Shown: in pieces, positions 27,821-37,900 of the stretch
How the letters are laid out: the number at the start of each line of letters is the position of its first letter
Position numbering within the stretch: position 1 is the first letter of the stretch
Source of the DNA: Candidatus Latescibacterota bacterium
Lineage (GTDB): Bacteria; Latescibacterota; UBA2968; UBA8231
DNA length: 64,000 nucleotides
Direction: 5' to 3'
NCBI GenBank assembly: GCA_022827835.1
Contig: JAJEIO010000051.1
Location: 54,192 to 118,191, forward strand
Program-made: the position numbers and the translations under genes
Notes under the pieces: model-generated
What the model was told of the DNA's origin: nothing
Databases searched by the model: none
The model's input: only the letters and a program-made list of their open reading frames with translations

Positions 27821-30800
27821 CTACAAATACCCAAACAACACCGTAAAATAAGACTTCCATCGCCCCTTATCTGGCACCTCATCAATCCCATAAGCCACAT
27901 CCACCTGCACTCGCGTCGGTATGCTGTAATATGAAATCAAATCAAAACGCAGTTGTCCTCCTACATCCCGCAGCGGACCGTCGCGTCCATACCGTTCGTT
28001 CCACTCGCCTATATTTCGGTCCCAAGCCTTGCCCATGCTACCGTACACCGCGCCATAGACTTTGTCGAAATACAACTGCGCAACGCGCTTGCCCATATTC
28101 GGCAGTAGGGGAAAGCGCAGCGTCGCCGTGCCCATCAGGGCCTTGCGCCCCTCAATGCTGTAAAACGTATAGCCCTTCATAAAGTTGAGACCGCCGAGGC
28201 GATAGTCAAAGAAACCGCCGACCCGCGACGTGTCAGTGACCGCGTCGCTGTCGATCCAGCCACCGTATAGCCGCAAGCCCAAGCGACTATTGCCGGGCAT
28301 ACTCATGTGCTCTCGCCAATCGACGGTAAACTGATTGTAGAACAGCTTGATATAGTTCTCGTCGATAAAAGATGCCTGCTCGTTAAAGCCGTCGATGAAA
28401 TAGTTGAACATCCGGTCGTAGCGCGCGTATAACTGGCGGCCCACAGGGCTTATATCGCGGTCCCGCCGCCGCGCAATCATCTCCAGCCGATAGGTCAGCC
28501 CCAGCCCAAAGCCATTGAGATAGGTATAGCCAAAGGGCCGCTGGGCAGTGCGCTCAAATCCGACCTGTCCGTCGCCTTTGCAGACGAGACAGTCGCTCTC
28601 GACGCTGGCGTCGTAGCGGTCGTACGTGGCCGAGGCCGTCAACTCCCCATGGCGACCCAATTTGCCGCGCACCCCCACGCTGAACTGGCTCAAGCTGTAG
28701 TTGACGGCGTTGACAATGATCGTCCGCGCCTCCGAGCTATCGCCGCGAGCCGAATGTCGGCGCTGGTTGAATAGCTGTAAAAAGAAAGTGGGACGGAATC
28801 CCTTAAACTCGTATATGGCGAACAAATCGCGGTCGGCATTGGTCGGCGCGATGGCACCCCCGGCGAATACGCTCTGGCGATTAAGCACATCGCCAGCACT
28901 GAGGTATGCACCTGCCTTGAAATGCCCCTCGTCAATGAATATCCTCGGCAGGATCCCGGTCTTGAGAAAGTCAATGCCATACGCTTGCGGTGCGCTCGGC
29001 AACGCGGCCACGGGCGTGCCGTCCCAATCCAGTGGCACGTCTTGGGAAAACCACGCCTCTTCAGCCGCCACCGGCGTCCCCTCGTCGCGCAACCGGCGAA
29101 TCTCAAAGCCAGCCGCAGTATAAGCCGCAAAGACGACCTCGCCGTCCGCGCCGACCGATGGGCTAAACGCGCCGCCAACAGTATTAGTTATCTGCCGCAG
29201 CGCACGCGTCTCTAAGTTCAGAGCATAGATATTGAAAATGCCGCCGAAATCCGATGCAAACACGATCTCCACGCCGTCCGCACTCCACGCTGGGTCGCGG
29301 TCCGTACCCGGCGTGGCAATAGCAAGGTCAAATGCTCCTTCGGCGAGCAAATCTCCCTCCGCGTCCAATCCCACTACGGCGATGTCGCGCTGCCCCTCGC
29401 GCGCGATCGCAAACGCCAGTTTGCGGCCATCGGGCGAAAAACGCGGCGTGTAGAGCTGGGTGCCGTCCGCGAAATGAGTTAGATAGCGCACCCCCGTGCC
29501 GTCGGCCCGCATTATCGCCAAGTTGTTATTGGTGTCCTTATTCTGCACGAAGACGATCCACTCGCCATCGGGCGAATAGGTCGGATACAGCGCCCGCATC
29601 CCCCGCGTCAGCCGCTTGACACTCGGCGTCTCCGGTGCCGTGCCGCTGACCATAGCCGGCACCATCCACAGCATATTGCGCCAAAAACTAGGACCGTCGG
29701 CCGCAGAATCCCACTCGTAAATATCCGCCTGCCGCGACCCGTATTTGTCCGCCCGGTCAATGCGCGAAAAGAGCAGCTTGCGCCCGTCCGGCGACCAATC
29801 CACAGTCGAAGCCGCCGCCGGAAAGGCTGCCACTTCCTCCTCGCCGGTAGCGAGGTCGCGCACGATCAAGCCGTGTGGGTAGTGGTGCCGCTTGCGCGTT
29901 GACAGGTACGCCAATTGCTCGCCATTGGGTGCCAGCCGTGGCCGCAGATTGGAAAAGCCAACATCCACGATCCGCTCGCCCTCGCGCAGTGGCCCCAACG
30001 CCGCCACCTGCGCTCGATAGCCCTGCCGCATGGACGCGATCCACTCGCCGTACAGCTCGTCCGCGCTCTTGCCCAAGACCTTTTTGCACGCCCCGTCAAT
30101 AGCGAGGGTGTGCCACTGCGACGCGGCCCGATACAGTGCGGCGACTTTTTCTTCGCCGTACGTCTCGGCAATGTAGCGCACCAAGCCAAAGCCGTGATCG
30201 TACACGTATTCGTTGCCAAAGCCCTGCTTGCCAAAGACGCCCATCTGCTCAAAGGATAGCTGCTCGTCCGCCAGCACCAACGAGCGGAGCACCATGTCGC
30301 GATTGGCATCCCAGCGGTCGTGGCCCGTAGTCGCAGTCCCATACTGGGCCGCGCCCTCAGCCAGCCACATCGGCATTACCGTACCCATCACCGGATAGGA
30401 GGCGATGACATCTGGGTAGCCGATGAGAATGTCAGGCCGATTTTTCTCCCGCTGGTAGCCAAAGTACTGCAAGTAGAGCGCAGGGACGCGCTGCACGCCT
30501 TTGCGCGCTGCCCCCAGCGAAATGATGTGGGCAAATTCGTGGGTAATTACATTGCGCAGCCAGTCCGAACTGCCGCGCAAGTCGAAGTCGTGGTCCAGCG
30601 ACGTAGCCCAAATTTCAATGGTGTCTTGATAAAAAAAAGCCGCGCCATTGGCGTAATCGTCGTGGTCCTTGAGCACGATCCGCACGCGCCCGTCAGGCGC
30701 GTACCCATACAGCTCGGTAAGGGGGGCGTACGCCGCTTCGGCAATGCGCGCCGCCCGTGCCGCCGCCCCTTCCAACCCCTCGTGGTAGAAAATGCGGAAG

Positions 30801-30910
30801 TGCTCGGTCTCTACCACCTGCCACTCCAGCTCCGGGTGGTTTTGGGCTAGGGACACACCCGCCCAGCCGATTACTAGGCTGGCCAGCAGTAAGGTCGTCA
30901 GTTTCCCCAT
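27821..30910 (-). CDS. Exported peptidase-like/TolB-propeller/beta-barrel protein
   Basis: A 1029-residue three-part envelope protein. A signal peptide (1-22) is followed by a gluzincin-type peptidase domain with HEFAH at 124-128 and the distal glutamate in WLAEGAAQY near 185. Next come TolB/PD40-like propeller repeats (about 300-640: SPDGRKLLFSR, SPDGEWIVFVQ, SPDGRKLAFAI, AWSADGVEIVFAS). The C-terminal third is strand-rich with aromatic ends (FTVLFGYL), most like an outer-membrane barrel of the BamA/surface-antigen type. The HExxH is intact, so peptidase activity is possible. Its leader and signal peptide closely match those of the PorV gene 4 kb upstream. Confidence 0.8.
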   Translation of the reverse strand: MGKLTTLLLASLVIGWAGVSLAQNHPELEWQVVETEHFRIFYHEGLEGAAARAARIAEAAYAPLTELYGYAPDGRVRIVLKDHDDYANGAAFFYQDTIEIWATSLDHDFDLRGSSDWLRNVITHEFAHIISLGAARKGVQRVPALYLQYFGYQREKNRPDILIGYPDVIASYPVMGTVMPMWLAEGAAQYGTATTGHDRWDANRDMVLRSLVLADEQLSFEQMGVFGKQGFGNEYVYDHGFGLVRYIAETYGEEKVAALYRAASQWHTLAIDGACKKVLGKSADELYGEWIASMRQGYRAQVAALGPLREGERIVDVGFSNLRPRLAPNGEQLAYLSTRKRHHYPHGLIVRDLATGEEEVAAFPAAASTVDWSPDGRKLLFSRIDRADKYGSRQADIYEWDSAADGPSFWRNMLWMVPAMVSGTAPETPSVKRLTRGMRALYPTYSPDGEWIVFVQNKDTNNNLAIMRADGTGVRYLTHFADGTQLYTPRFSPDGRKLAFAIAREGQRDIAVVGLDAEGDLLAEGAFDLAIATPGTDRDPAWSADGVEIVFASDFGGIFNIYALNLETRALRQITNTVGGAFSPSVGADGEVVFAAYTAAGFEIRRLRDEGTPVAAEEAWFSQDVPLDWDGTPVAALPSAPQAYGIDFLKTGILPRIFIDEGHFKAGAYLSAGDVLNRQSVFAGGAIAPTNADRDLFAIYEFKGFRPTFFLQLFNQRRHSARGDSSEARTIIVNAVNYSLSQFSVGVRGKLGRHGELTASATYDRYDASVESDCLVCKGDGQVGFERTAQRPFGYTYLNGFGLGLTYRLEMIARRRDRDISPVGRQLYARYDRMFNYFIDGFNEQASFIDENYIKLFYNQFTVDWREHMSMPGNSRLGLRLYGGWIDSDAVTDTSRVGGFFDYRLGGLNFMKGYTFYSIEGRKALMGTATLRFPLLPNMGKRVAQLYFDKVYGAVYGSMGKAWDRNIGEWNERYGRDGPLRDVGGQLRFDLISYYSIPTRVQVDVAYGIDEVPDKGRWKSYFTVLFGYL

Positions 30911-30943
30911 AGAAGAATCCTCCTCAACTCGTAACCTCTAGTA

Positions 30944-30977
30944 AAGGCGATCTCACTGCTGCAAAGGCATTCCTCTC
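30944..30977. repeat. 34-base leader repeat, copy A
   Basis: Matches copy B at 34937-34970 at 33 of 34 positions. It lies about 35 bases upstream of the peptidase/propeller gene on the minus strand. The similarity continues through the ribosome site and signal-peptide codons. Confidence 0.85.
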
Positions 30978-30978
30978 C

Positions 30979-31012
30979 CAATTCCTAATTCTCAATTCCT
31001 AATTCCCAATTC
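30979..31012. repeat. 14-base tandem repeat (2.4 copies)
   Basis: CAATTCCTAATTCT, then CAATTCCTAATTCC, then CAATTC. The AT-rich minisatellite fills the gap after the M6-like gene and touches its stop codon. Confidence 0.8.
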
Positions 31013-33740
31013 ACTGACTCACCGCCATTTTAACCACGGCTTCTCCGCGCCGTCCATCGTCGCCGTGCGCGATCAATCGGCATAGATACAGGCCGCTCGC
31101 ATAATCTGTTACCGACCAAGTAATCTCGCGCTCACCGGCATCCAAACCGTCGCTGCGGAGCTTGCCAACGCGCCCGCCCAACGCATCGAACACCTCCACT
31201 TCGATGCGCCCTGCCGCGCTCAGCGCAAAGCGCAAATGTGCTTCTTCATCCGGGCCGACTGGATTGGGATAGCAATAGACTCGGCCCAGCAAGGGCACCT
31301 CGGGCCTTACAACGGGCCGACCAGCCACCAGCGCGGTCCGCGATCCAGCCGCATCGGCACCGGCCTGCGGCCAATGGGCCGGTCCTCCGGTGTACTGCGC
31401 CGCCACCCGCTGCAAATCCCACGCATACACAGCCGTGCTATCCAAGGCCGCTAGCCCCAAGCGGCCATCACCTTCTAAGTCTAATACTACCGGCGACCCC
31501 GTCGGGGGAGCGGCCATCAGCAGAGGAAAGCCCGGCAAGAGCCGTCCATCGTCATCTAGGCCAAAAATTCCGCTGTGGCCAGCGACGAATATCTCCTGCT
31601 TGCCGTCGGCATCCACGTCGCAAAGCACCGGCTCAAAGACCAGATCGCCGACCTCGGCAAAGCGCGGCAAGGCCGTAGGAAAGTCGGCTTGGCCTAATCC
31701 GTCGGCCCGCAGGGCGTGTATCGCGCCACCGCGCGCAAGCAAAATCACCTCCAACAAGCCATCGCCGTCCAAATCGCCCAAGACCGGCGGCACGGCGAGC
31801 GAGTCGCTCAACTCGACGACCTGTGCTCCGATTTCAACCTGTCCGTCAACCGCGGCAAAGATCCACTCGACTTGGCCGTCGCCATCCAAATCGCCTGCAG
31901 CCAAGGGCATCATCGGCGACCTTTGATCCTTTAACTCGCCACTTATGGCATCTACTACGTAGATCTGTTCCGCTCCGACAAGCAGCAACTCGGCCTCCGC
32001 GCCGGCGCTGAAACGCGCGTCCAACGGCACCTCGTCCAGCGCCAGCCGCCATAGCGGTTGGTCGGCCCCAACGTCCCACGCGCTAACCTCTGCGTCGCGC
32101 CGCAGAAAAACCTCGGGCCGGCCATCGCCATCGCCGTCTCCAGCCGCCAGCAACCGCGCTTCTGGTACTCGCCATGCCGCTACGCCATCGCCGGTCGCAT
32201 AGCCGACGCCACCTCCGGCCTCAAAGAGCAACTCTTCTATTCCGTCGCCGTTCAAATCCGCGGCTTGCAGCCGACCATCGCCCGGCAAATCCCGCGGCCA
32301 GTCCGGGCGCGCACGCCCAAAGCGTATAGCCACCTGCATGGTATCGCCGAGCGCAGAAAGCACTTCGATCTCAATGCCGGTCTCCCACTCCCGATTGCTG
32401 CGCGAATCGGGTCGCGTCGCCGGGCCGAACATCGTTTGTCCGCCGATAAAGAAGGGGTCGTCGGGCCATCCATCGACTTGCAACTCCCACGCACGGCGCG
32501 GATCGCCAATGTCGCGATACCCGTCGGCTTCCTCCAAGGCAATCCCCTTCCAATGGAGCTGATTGTTCGCGGCATTAGGATCCGCAGCACGCGCCATCAC
32601 GCCCTCATCTACGTGCCATATCAGCACTCCCGACCCCGGGACAAAGGCGTCGTACTCCTCCATCGCCACCCACACGCTCTCTTCTATGGTGGCCTGATCG
32701 GGGTCAATCCACACCTTATCTTCGTCTTCGTCCTCTACAACACCGCGCTGCCCGCGCTGTTGCCTATTCTCCAGCAAGAAGTATTCGCGTGCGTCAATGG
32801 GTATGCGCACAGCCTTGGGGAGATCGCCGTTGCGATCGGTCGCCAGCAGCGAGAGTACGGTGTCGCGCCGCACCACCACCGGCTCGACCCATCCCAACTG
32901 CATCTTGCTCCAAGCCATGGGATGCGGCGGCGCAAATCCAGTCACCCACGCGAGGCTGTCGGCCCGCACGTAGCCTGAAACGTTGGCCCCCACGTCCATC
33001 AAGCTCCAGCCTCCTAAGGCCGGCAGCCCGTTGGCGAAATTGGACAACCCGGGCAGCCCCAACTGGTGGCCAAAGAATTTGGCCAGCAAGCCATTGAGGC
33101 CAGCCCGACCGTTGAGGCTGGGCGACTCTGGCAGGATCCACGCCTGCTCGATCTCCACGCCACCCACGGTCAGCGGGCCGCCGTTAAAGCGCGCAAAATC
33201 GCTCTCGGCGAGGAAGACTGAGCGAATGTCGTTCAGTGCGCCGGTCTCGTAGCCGACCCCGGAGTGGAATACGAGGAAACTGTTGAATTCGTCCAAGCGC
33301 GGGCCGTCGGGATCGGCCAGCGCAGCGTGCAGGGCATCGCGTACCAACTCGATCCACTTCGCGCCGATCTCCTCGGTCGTGCGTCCGTTGCCGTAGTGGA
33401 GCATAGATTGGGGAAGGGTGTACGCCTGCTGTGCGACGCGGGGAAATACCTCGGCGGAAATCGCCACCCGACCTGCGGAAACGACCTCGTAATAGCGCGC
33501 CAACGCGGTCAAATGCCGCTCGAAATAAGCGCGGTCGTGCGGCGGCAGGTCGTAGGGCAGCGCGTAATCCTCCGCCGCTTGCTCTGCCGAGCGCAGATCA
33601 AACGCGCCGATGCCAGTGGTCGTCAATTCGTCGGGATTTTCGCGCGGAAAATCCACGCGCAAGGCCAAGATTCGCCACTCGGCGTCGGCCTCGGTAGTCG
33701 CGAACAACAGCAGTGAGCAGCAGAAGCCTAAGAGGAGCAA
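31011..33740 (-). CDS. M6-like pseudopeptidase with FG-GAP repeats and FlgD-like C-terminus
   Basis: A 909-residue exported protein. The N-terminal 450 residues follow the M6 (immune-inhibitor-A-like) layout, but the zinc motif is lost: where HExxHxLGLPxLxD is expected the sequence is KFFGHQLGLPGLSN (221 onward), so the first His and Glu are Lys and Phe. Residues about 490-790 hold FG-GAP/VCBS-type Asp-rich repeats (LNGDGIEELLFE, DGDGRPEVFLR, LDGDGLLEVILL). The C-terminus is a FlgD-like sorting-type domain (YCYPNPVGPDEEAHLRF... SGLYLCRLIA). Start TTG is the only nearby option and the signal peptide lacks a clear basic n-region, so the start is uncertain. Probably adhesive or structural, not proteolytic. 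Confidence 0.8.
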   Translation of the reverse strand: MLLLGFCCSLLLFATTEADAEWRILALRVDFPRENPDELTTTGIGAFDLRSAEQAAEDYALPYDLPPHDRAYFERHLTALARYYEVVSAGRVAISAEVFPRVAQQAYTLPQSMLHYGNGRTTEEIGAKWIELVRDALHAALADPDGPRLDEFNSFLVFHSGVGYETGALNDIRSVFLAESDFARFNGGPLTVGGVEIEQAWILPESPSLNGRAGLNGLLAKFFGHQLGLPGLSNFANGLPALGGWSLMDVGANVSGYVRADSLAWVTGFAPPHPMAWSKMQLGWVEPVVVRRDTVLSLLATDRNGDLPKAVRIPIDAREYFLLENRQQRGQRGVVEDEDEDKVWIDPDQATIEESVWVAMEEYDAFVPGSGVLIWHVDEGVMARAADPNAANNQLHWKGIALEEADGYRDIGDPRRAWELQVDGWPDDPFFIGGQTMFGPATRPDSRSNREWETGIEIEVLSALGDTMQVAIRFGRARPDWPRDLPGDGRLQAADLNGDGIEELLFEAGGGVGYATGDGVAAWRVPEARLLAAGDGDGDGRPEVFLRRDAEVSAWDVGADQPLWRLALDEVPLDARFSAGAEAELLLVGAEQIYVVDAISGELKDQRSPMMPLAAGDLDGDGQVEWIFAAVDGQVEIGAQVVELSDSLAVPPVLGDLDGDGLLEVILLARGGAIHALRADGLGQADFPTALPRFAEVGDLVFEPVLCDVDADGKQEIFVAGHSGIFGLDDDGRLLPGFPLLMAAPPTGSPVVLDLEGDGRLGLAALDSTAVYAWDLQRVAAQYTGGPAHWPQAGADAAGSRTALVAGRPVVRPEVPLLGRVYCYPNPVGPDEEAHLRFALSAAGRIEVEVFDALGGRVGKLRSDGLDAGEREITWSVTDYASGLYLCRLIAHGDDGRRGEAVVKMAVSQ

Positions 33741-33828
33741 GGGAGCTAAATCGCAGCGTCGCCGCTCGACGCTGCAACGACTCGACTGAGCTCGCCGAAG
33801 ACAAAACCAGCGTCCGATGGGAACACCC

Positions 33829-34881
33829 TCAGAAAATGATGTTCAGCGAAATGGGCGTATTGTCTCCCACTACTGTCTCTTCACTGCCGATTATATACGC
33901 CACGTCAAACTGGAAGCGATTGTATTTTAGCCCAACACCAAAGGTCTTGGTACTCACCTCGCCGTCGGTGTCCTGAGAAAGGCCCGCCCGCAACGCGATA
34001 AACGCCTCACCTTCGCGCGCGGAGAGTCCGTATTGGTATTCGCCGCCCACATGCAGATCCATCTCCTTGAACTCGTTGCTCATGCCCTCGTCGGCCCATG
34101 CCTTGGCCAAGTTGCTAATAAAAGACCCATCAGCAATCAGCGGTTTGTACAGGTCAAAGGAGAGCATCAGGTCGTTGTATTGGGTATCCATCACGTCGTA
34201 GGCTACTCCGACGACGATATGTTGGGGCAGCGGATCGGCCTGATCGGCATCAATATAGGCGATCTTAGGGCCTAGGTTGCGCAGGGCCGCGCCAAAGCTG
34301 AGACTGGGAACGGGTTTCCATAAAAAACCTAAATCTGCGGCAAAGCTGTTGCCTACACCTCGGCCCCGTTCAATGCCGGCCCCCGCATCAGCCAAGTTGC
34401 TGCGGATGAACTTCAGGCCGATGCCAGCGGACGTATTATCGCCGATACGTGCCCCGTAGGCCGCAGATATGGCCACGTCATAGCTGCGGAAGGTGCCTTG
34501 TTGGTTGCCGCGCTCGTCCGTGCGGATCTGCTCGCCCAAGTTTAGCAGCGCGACGTTGAAGCCAAAGTTGCCCCACCCCTCCACGGGCTGGGAATAGGCC
34601 AGAAACTCGTAGGACAAGTCGTCGGCCAGCTTCGGCAGCCACGCAGTGTGCGAGAAGTGGAGCTTTTTCTTGCTCTGCCCGACCAGCGCGGCTGGGTTGA
34701 AGTAGCTCGCCGTGGCGTCATCGGCCACCGCCACGTACGATTCGCCCATGGCAATGGCGCGGGAACCCGGCTCGATCAACAACAGCAGCGGAGCACTGCG
34801 GCTCTCGGGCGTGGCCCAGACCCCATCGGGCAATGCGCCGACACAAAGGCCAGCCAACAGCAGGGTCGTCAGTTTCCTCAT
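33829..34881 (-). CDS. porV: PorV-family outer-membrane protein
   Basis: In type IX secretion PorV shuttles cargo from the translocon to the PorU sortase at the outer membrane. This 350-residue protein has a signal peptide (MRKLTTLLLAGLCVGALPDG..), then the PorV start EPGSRAIAMGESYVAVADDATASYFNPAALVG, repeated beta strands and a terminal aromatic (ISLNIIF). It lies directly downstream of a PorU-like gene, matching the porU-porV pairing in Bacteroidetes. Its leader is duplicated before the gene at 30910. Family is clear; whether a full type IX apparatus exists cannot be judged from this window. Confidence 0.86.
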   Translation of the reverse strand: MRKLTTLLLAGLCVGALPDGVWATPESRSAPLLLLIEPGSRAIAMGESYVAVADDATASYFNPAALVGQSKKKLHFSHTAWLPKLADDLSYEFLAYSQPVEGWGNFGFNVALLNLGEQIRTDERGNQQGTFRSYDVAISAAYGARIGDNTSAGIGLKFIRSNLADAGAGIERGRGVGNSFAADLGFLWKPVPSLSFGAALRNLGPKIAYIDADQADPLPQHIVVGVAYDVMDTQYNDLMLSFDLYKPLIADGSFISNLAKAWADEGMSNEFKEMDLHVGGEYQYGLSAREGEAFIALRAGLSQDTDGEVSTKTFGVGLKYNRFQFDVAYIIGSEETVVGDNTPISLNIIF

Positions 34882-34936
34882 AGCGGAGTCCTCCTCAGCT
34901 CGGAATAGAATATAAAAATGATGCCTCTTAAGTACT

Positions 34937-34970
34937 AAGGCGATCTCACTGCTGCAAAGGCACTCCTCTC
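34937..34970. repeat. 34-base leader repeat, copy B
   Basis: Near-identical to 30944-30977 (one mismatch) and placed at the matching position before the porV gene. An extra AT-rich segment of roughly 25 bases separates it from the ribosome site compared with copy A. Confidence 0.85.
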
Positions 34971-34995
34971 GGCGGCTGAGCCTGTCGAAGCCAGC

Positions 34996-37900
34996 TCACT
35001 TGGCGACCTGCAAGACAGCGCGGCGCGCGACCGCAGCACCGCTTTCCCGCGCGGCTTCTATTCGATAAATATACGCACCGTTGGCCAAACCCGTCGGCGG
35101 CGTCCAAGGCACTTGGTTGTAGCCAGCGCGCGTCTGCCCGTCTAGCCGCTCTATCAGCCGCCCGGCCAGCGAAAAGACCTCTATCTGCACCGCGCGCATC
35201 TCATCTGCTAGCTCATATGTGAAGTAGCCGCTATCGCGCATGGGATTCGGGTAAAATAGGACATTGGCAAGGCTCGTATCGCCTTCGTCGTCTCCAACCG
35301 TGATGACCACGGTCTCACGCGACGAATTGTTGAAGTTGTCCCAAGCCTTCAGGCGAATTTCGTGTTTGCCGATTTCCAATTCGGGCAGAGGAAATTCGAT
35401 CACGCCCTGCCGATAATCCCCGCCCTGCACGCTGTACAGCTCCGTCAAGGTGAACAACTCGCCGTTGATGGCCAGCTCGATTTCGTGCCCGGTCTCTCCA
35501 GTGATGTTGATGCCGCTGGGATCCGCAATCGAGGCCAACAACACCGTCTGCCGCGGAATCGTGCTGCCTTTGGCTCCCTCGAAGCGCAGGGAAATTTCCG
35601 GCCCTTCCACATCCGCTTCCACCCCTTCAGCCGTGCCCGCTAGCACCAGTCCATCCACCGCGCCAAAGGCCGCCGGGCGATCATCGCTCCAGACGTAGGC
35701 GCTGATACGGCCGTTTTGTCCGCCATAAGTAATATCTTTAGGAACTCGAAACGCAGCGCGGAAACGGCCCTCGGCTACTGGAAAGCGGCCGCGAAACATG
35801 GGGGCACCAGTCTGCTGATAAGTATAGCCCTCCAAGTCGCTTTCTTCACTCGAATCAAAGGCCTGCAACCACACTTGGCCCGCATAGGCGGTGGCCGGCG
35901 CACCCGCGGCGTCGAGGACTTGGCCGACGATGGCTACTTCGCCGAGGGCGCGGAGCGAATCGGCCACATCGATCTGCACCTGAAAGCGCGGCATGGCCAA
36001 GCGCGTCGCCGGGTCGCCGAAGAGCGAGTAGCGCTGAATATTGCGGAATGTACTGTAGGCATTGGCAGCGTTGGGGCTATACCGCGGCAGCAGCACTAGC
36101 TTGGCTTCGAAAAGGGCTAGCCCAATCGGCACGTGCTCCCGTCCGGTGTGGTACATCTGCCAGTAGAACTGATTGGCCAACTGGACATTGGTGCCGTGCC
36201 ACCCCACCCGGGTCGCGCAGATCATGCCGATCACGCCCCCGTCTTCCTTTTTCAGGAGCGCTTCGGGCATGGAGAGGCGCACTGGATCGTCGAACACTCC
36301 AACTTGACTCGCAGCCGTGTAGAACAAGGGCAGGCGACTGCCGTTTTTGAGTTTGTCCAAATCGCGGGCAAGCAAGAACATACTCTCGTGAGCCAGCACG
36401 TTAAGGCTGCCGTGCCCCAAATAAGTCACAGTGAGTGCGCCCTCGTTGAAGAGCCGAATAAACTCGTCGCGGGCCCGCGGTTTCTCCCGTCCCTCTAAGG
36501 GGAATTGGGCGATGTAGAGTTTGATCAAGTCCAGCGAATTGGGCAGGATGTTACGGGCCATGTATTCACTATCGTTGATGAAGAACGACTCGACTTTACC
36601 CGGCTCGTCTCGATTGAGCAAGTCGTCCGAGACTAGTGCCTGTCGGCTCTGCCAAGGCCCCAATTCGGGCGCGCGGTCGTAAGCGATGATTTTATCGACG
36701 ACCACATCGGCCTCGGCCGCAGTCTGCACCGTCAGCCGCCCAACGGCCATGTCGGGGTACAAATCGTCGCCCACCACGCGCGTGTACCACTCGTCGTACG
36801 TACTGTCGCCGTCTTGGAACGGCGGGATCCAATTGCCCTGACTGAGGGCTGAGTTGTTTTTGTAATCGTACGAGCCATCGCCAATCAAGGCCACAAATAC
36901 CGGCGCGGGATCCCAGTGCTCGGCCGCGTAGGCGAGAAAATTGCGGATCGCCGCCGGGTCTAAAAGGCCGCCGGAAAATTCGTCGTAGATGTCTTGGACG
37001 TCGATGGCCATGGTCCGCAGGGGCGGCCCGAAGCGGTCGTCTTCAGCCCGCCATTGTGCCAAGCGTTCGGCCGCAGCGCGAAAATCGCGGTGGTAAATCG
37101 CCACCCAATCGGCCCCCCAGCTCCTAGTCGTCAAGTCGCCGAGCCAGTCGAGTTCGATGCGCACCGGGCGCTTCCAAGTCGCCGGGCCGCCCACTGCGTA
37201 ATGACGCGGTACATCCCCGGGCCGATCCTGAAAAATTACCGTCCCGGCCTGCGCGTCGTACGCGAAGTCCACGACCTCGGCCAAACCCGCAGACACCTCA
37301 AAGACGCGCGGCTGCTCGTCGGCAAAACCCGCGAGGCGGAATTGCGTGATGCCCGTCAGCGGATAACTGAAGAACAGTTCGCCGCGCTCGGCGACAAAGC
37401 CCCGGCTGTACTCCACCTCGTACCAGTCGAAGCGAGACGGATTGCCGGAGTGAAAGATCCCCAAGTGGTTCAGACCTTCCTGCGCTCCTTGTGTCGCCCA
37501 CAGCGTATCGGATGTAACCGGCATCTGGCCCGATTCCTCTGGAATCGCAAAAGCCGCTGTTCCGATAGTCTGTTCGTTCCAGCGCACCGAAAAACGCGGC
37601 TGTGTCCCAGGCACCCCGATAAAGCCCAAACGCACAGCCACCGGCTCGGAGGCGGCCTGTCGCACCACTACCGGAAAATTGCGCGCATTGCCGCGAAAAT
37701 CCTCCCAGTACCAAGTGTAGCCGGACTTGATGCTATAAAGCTGGGTGAGAATGAACTGCTCGGCTTCCTCGTGGATTCGCTCCCGATAACTCGTGGGCTG
37801 CTGCGGATCGGATGCGGTTAAGGCACCGCTCCTCTGCTCGACCCGCTGCCCCTCGCCTCCACCGCCGAAACCCAGCCAGTATGCGTTTTCGCGCGTGTAG

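Noticed and set aside
27726-27860. N-terminal extension of the methyltransferase ORF with a CxxC pattern
   Set aside because: It overlaps the upstream gene, lacks D12 homology, and a strong GGAGGGGG site supports the start at 27725.
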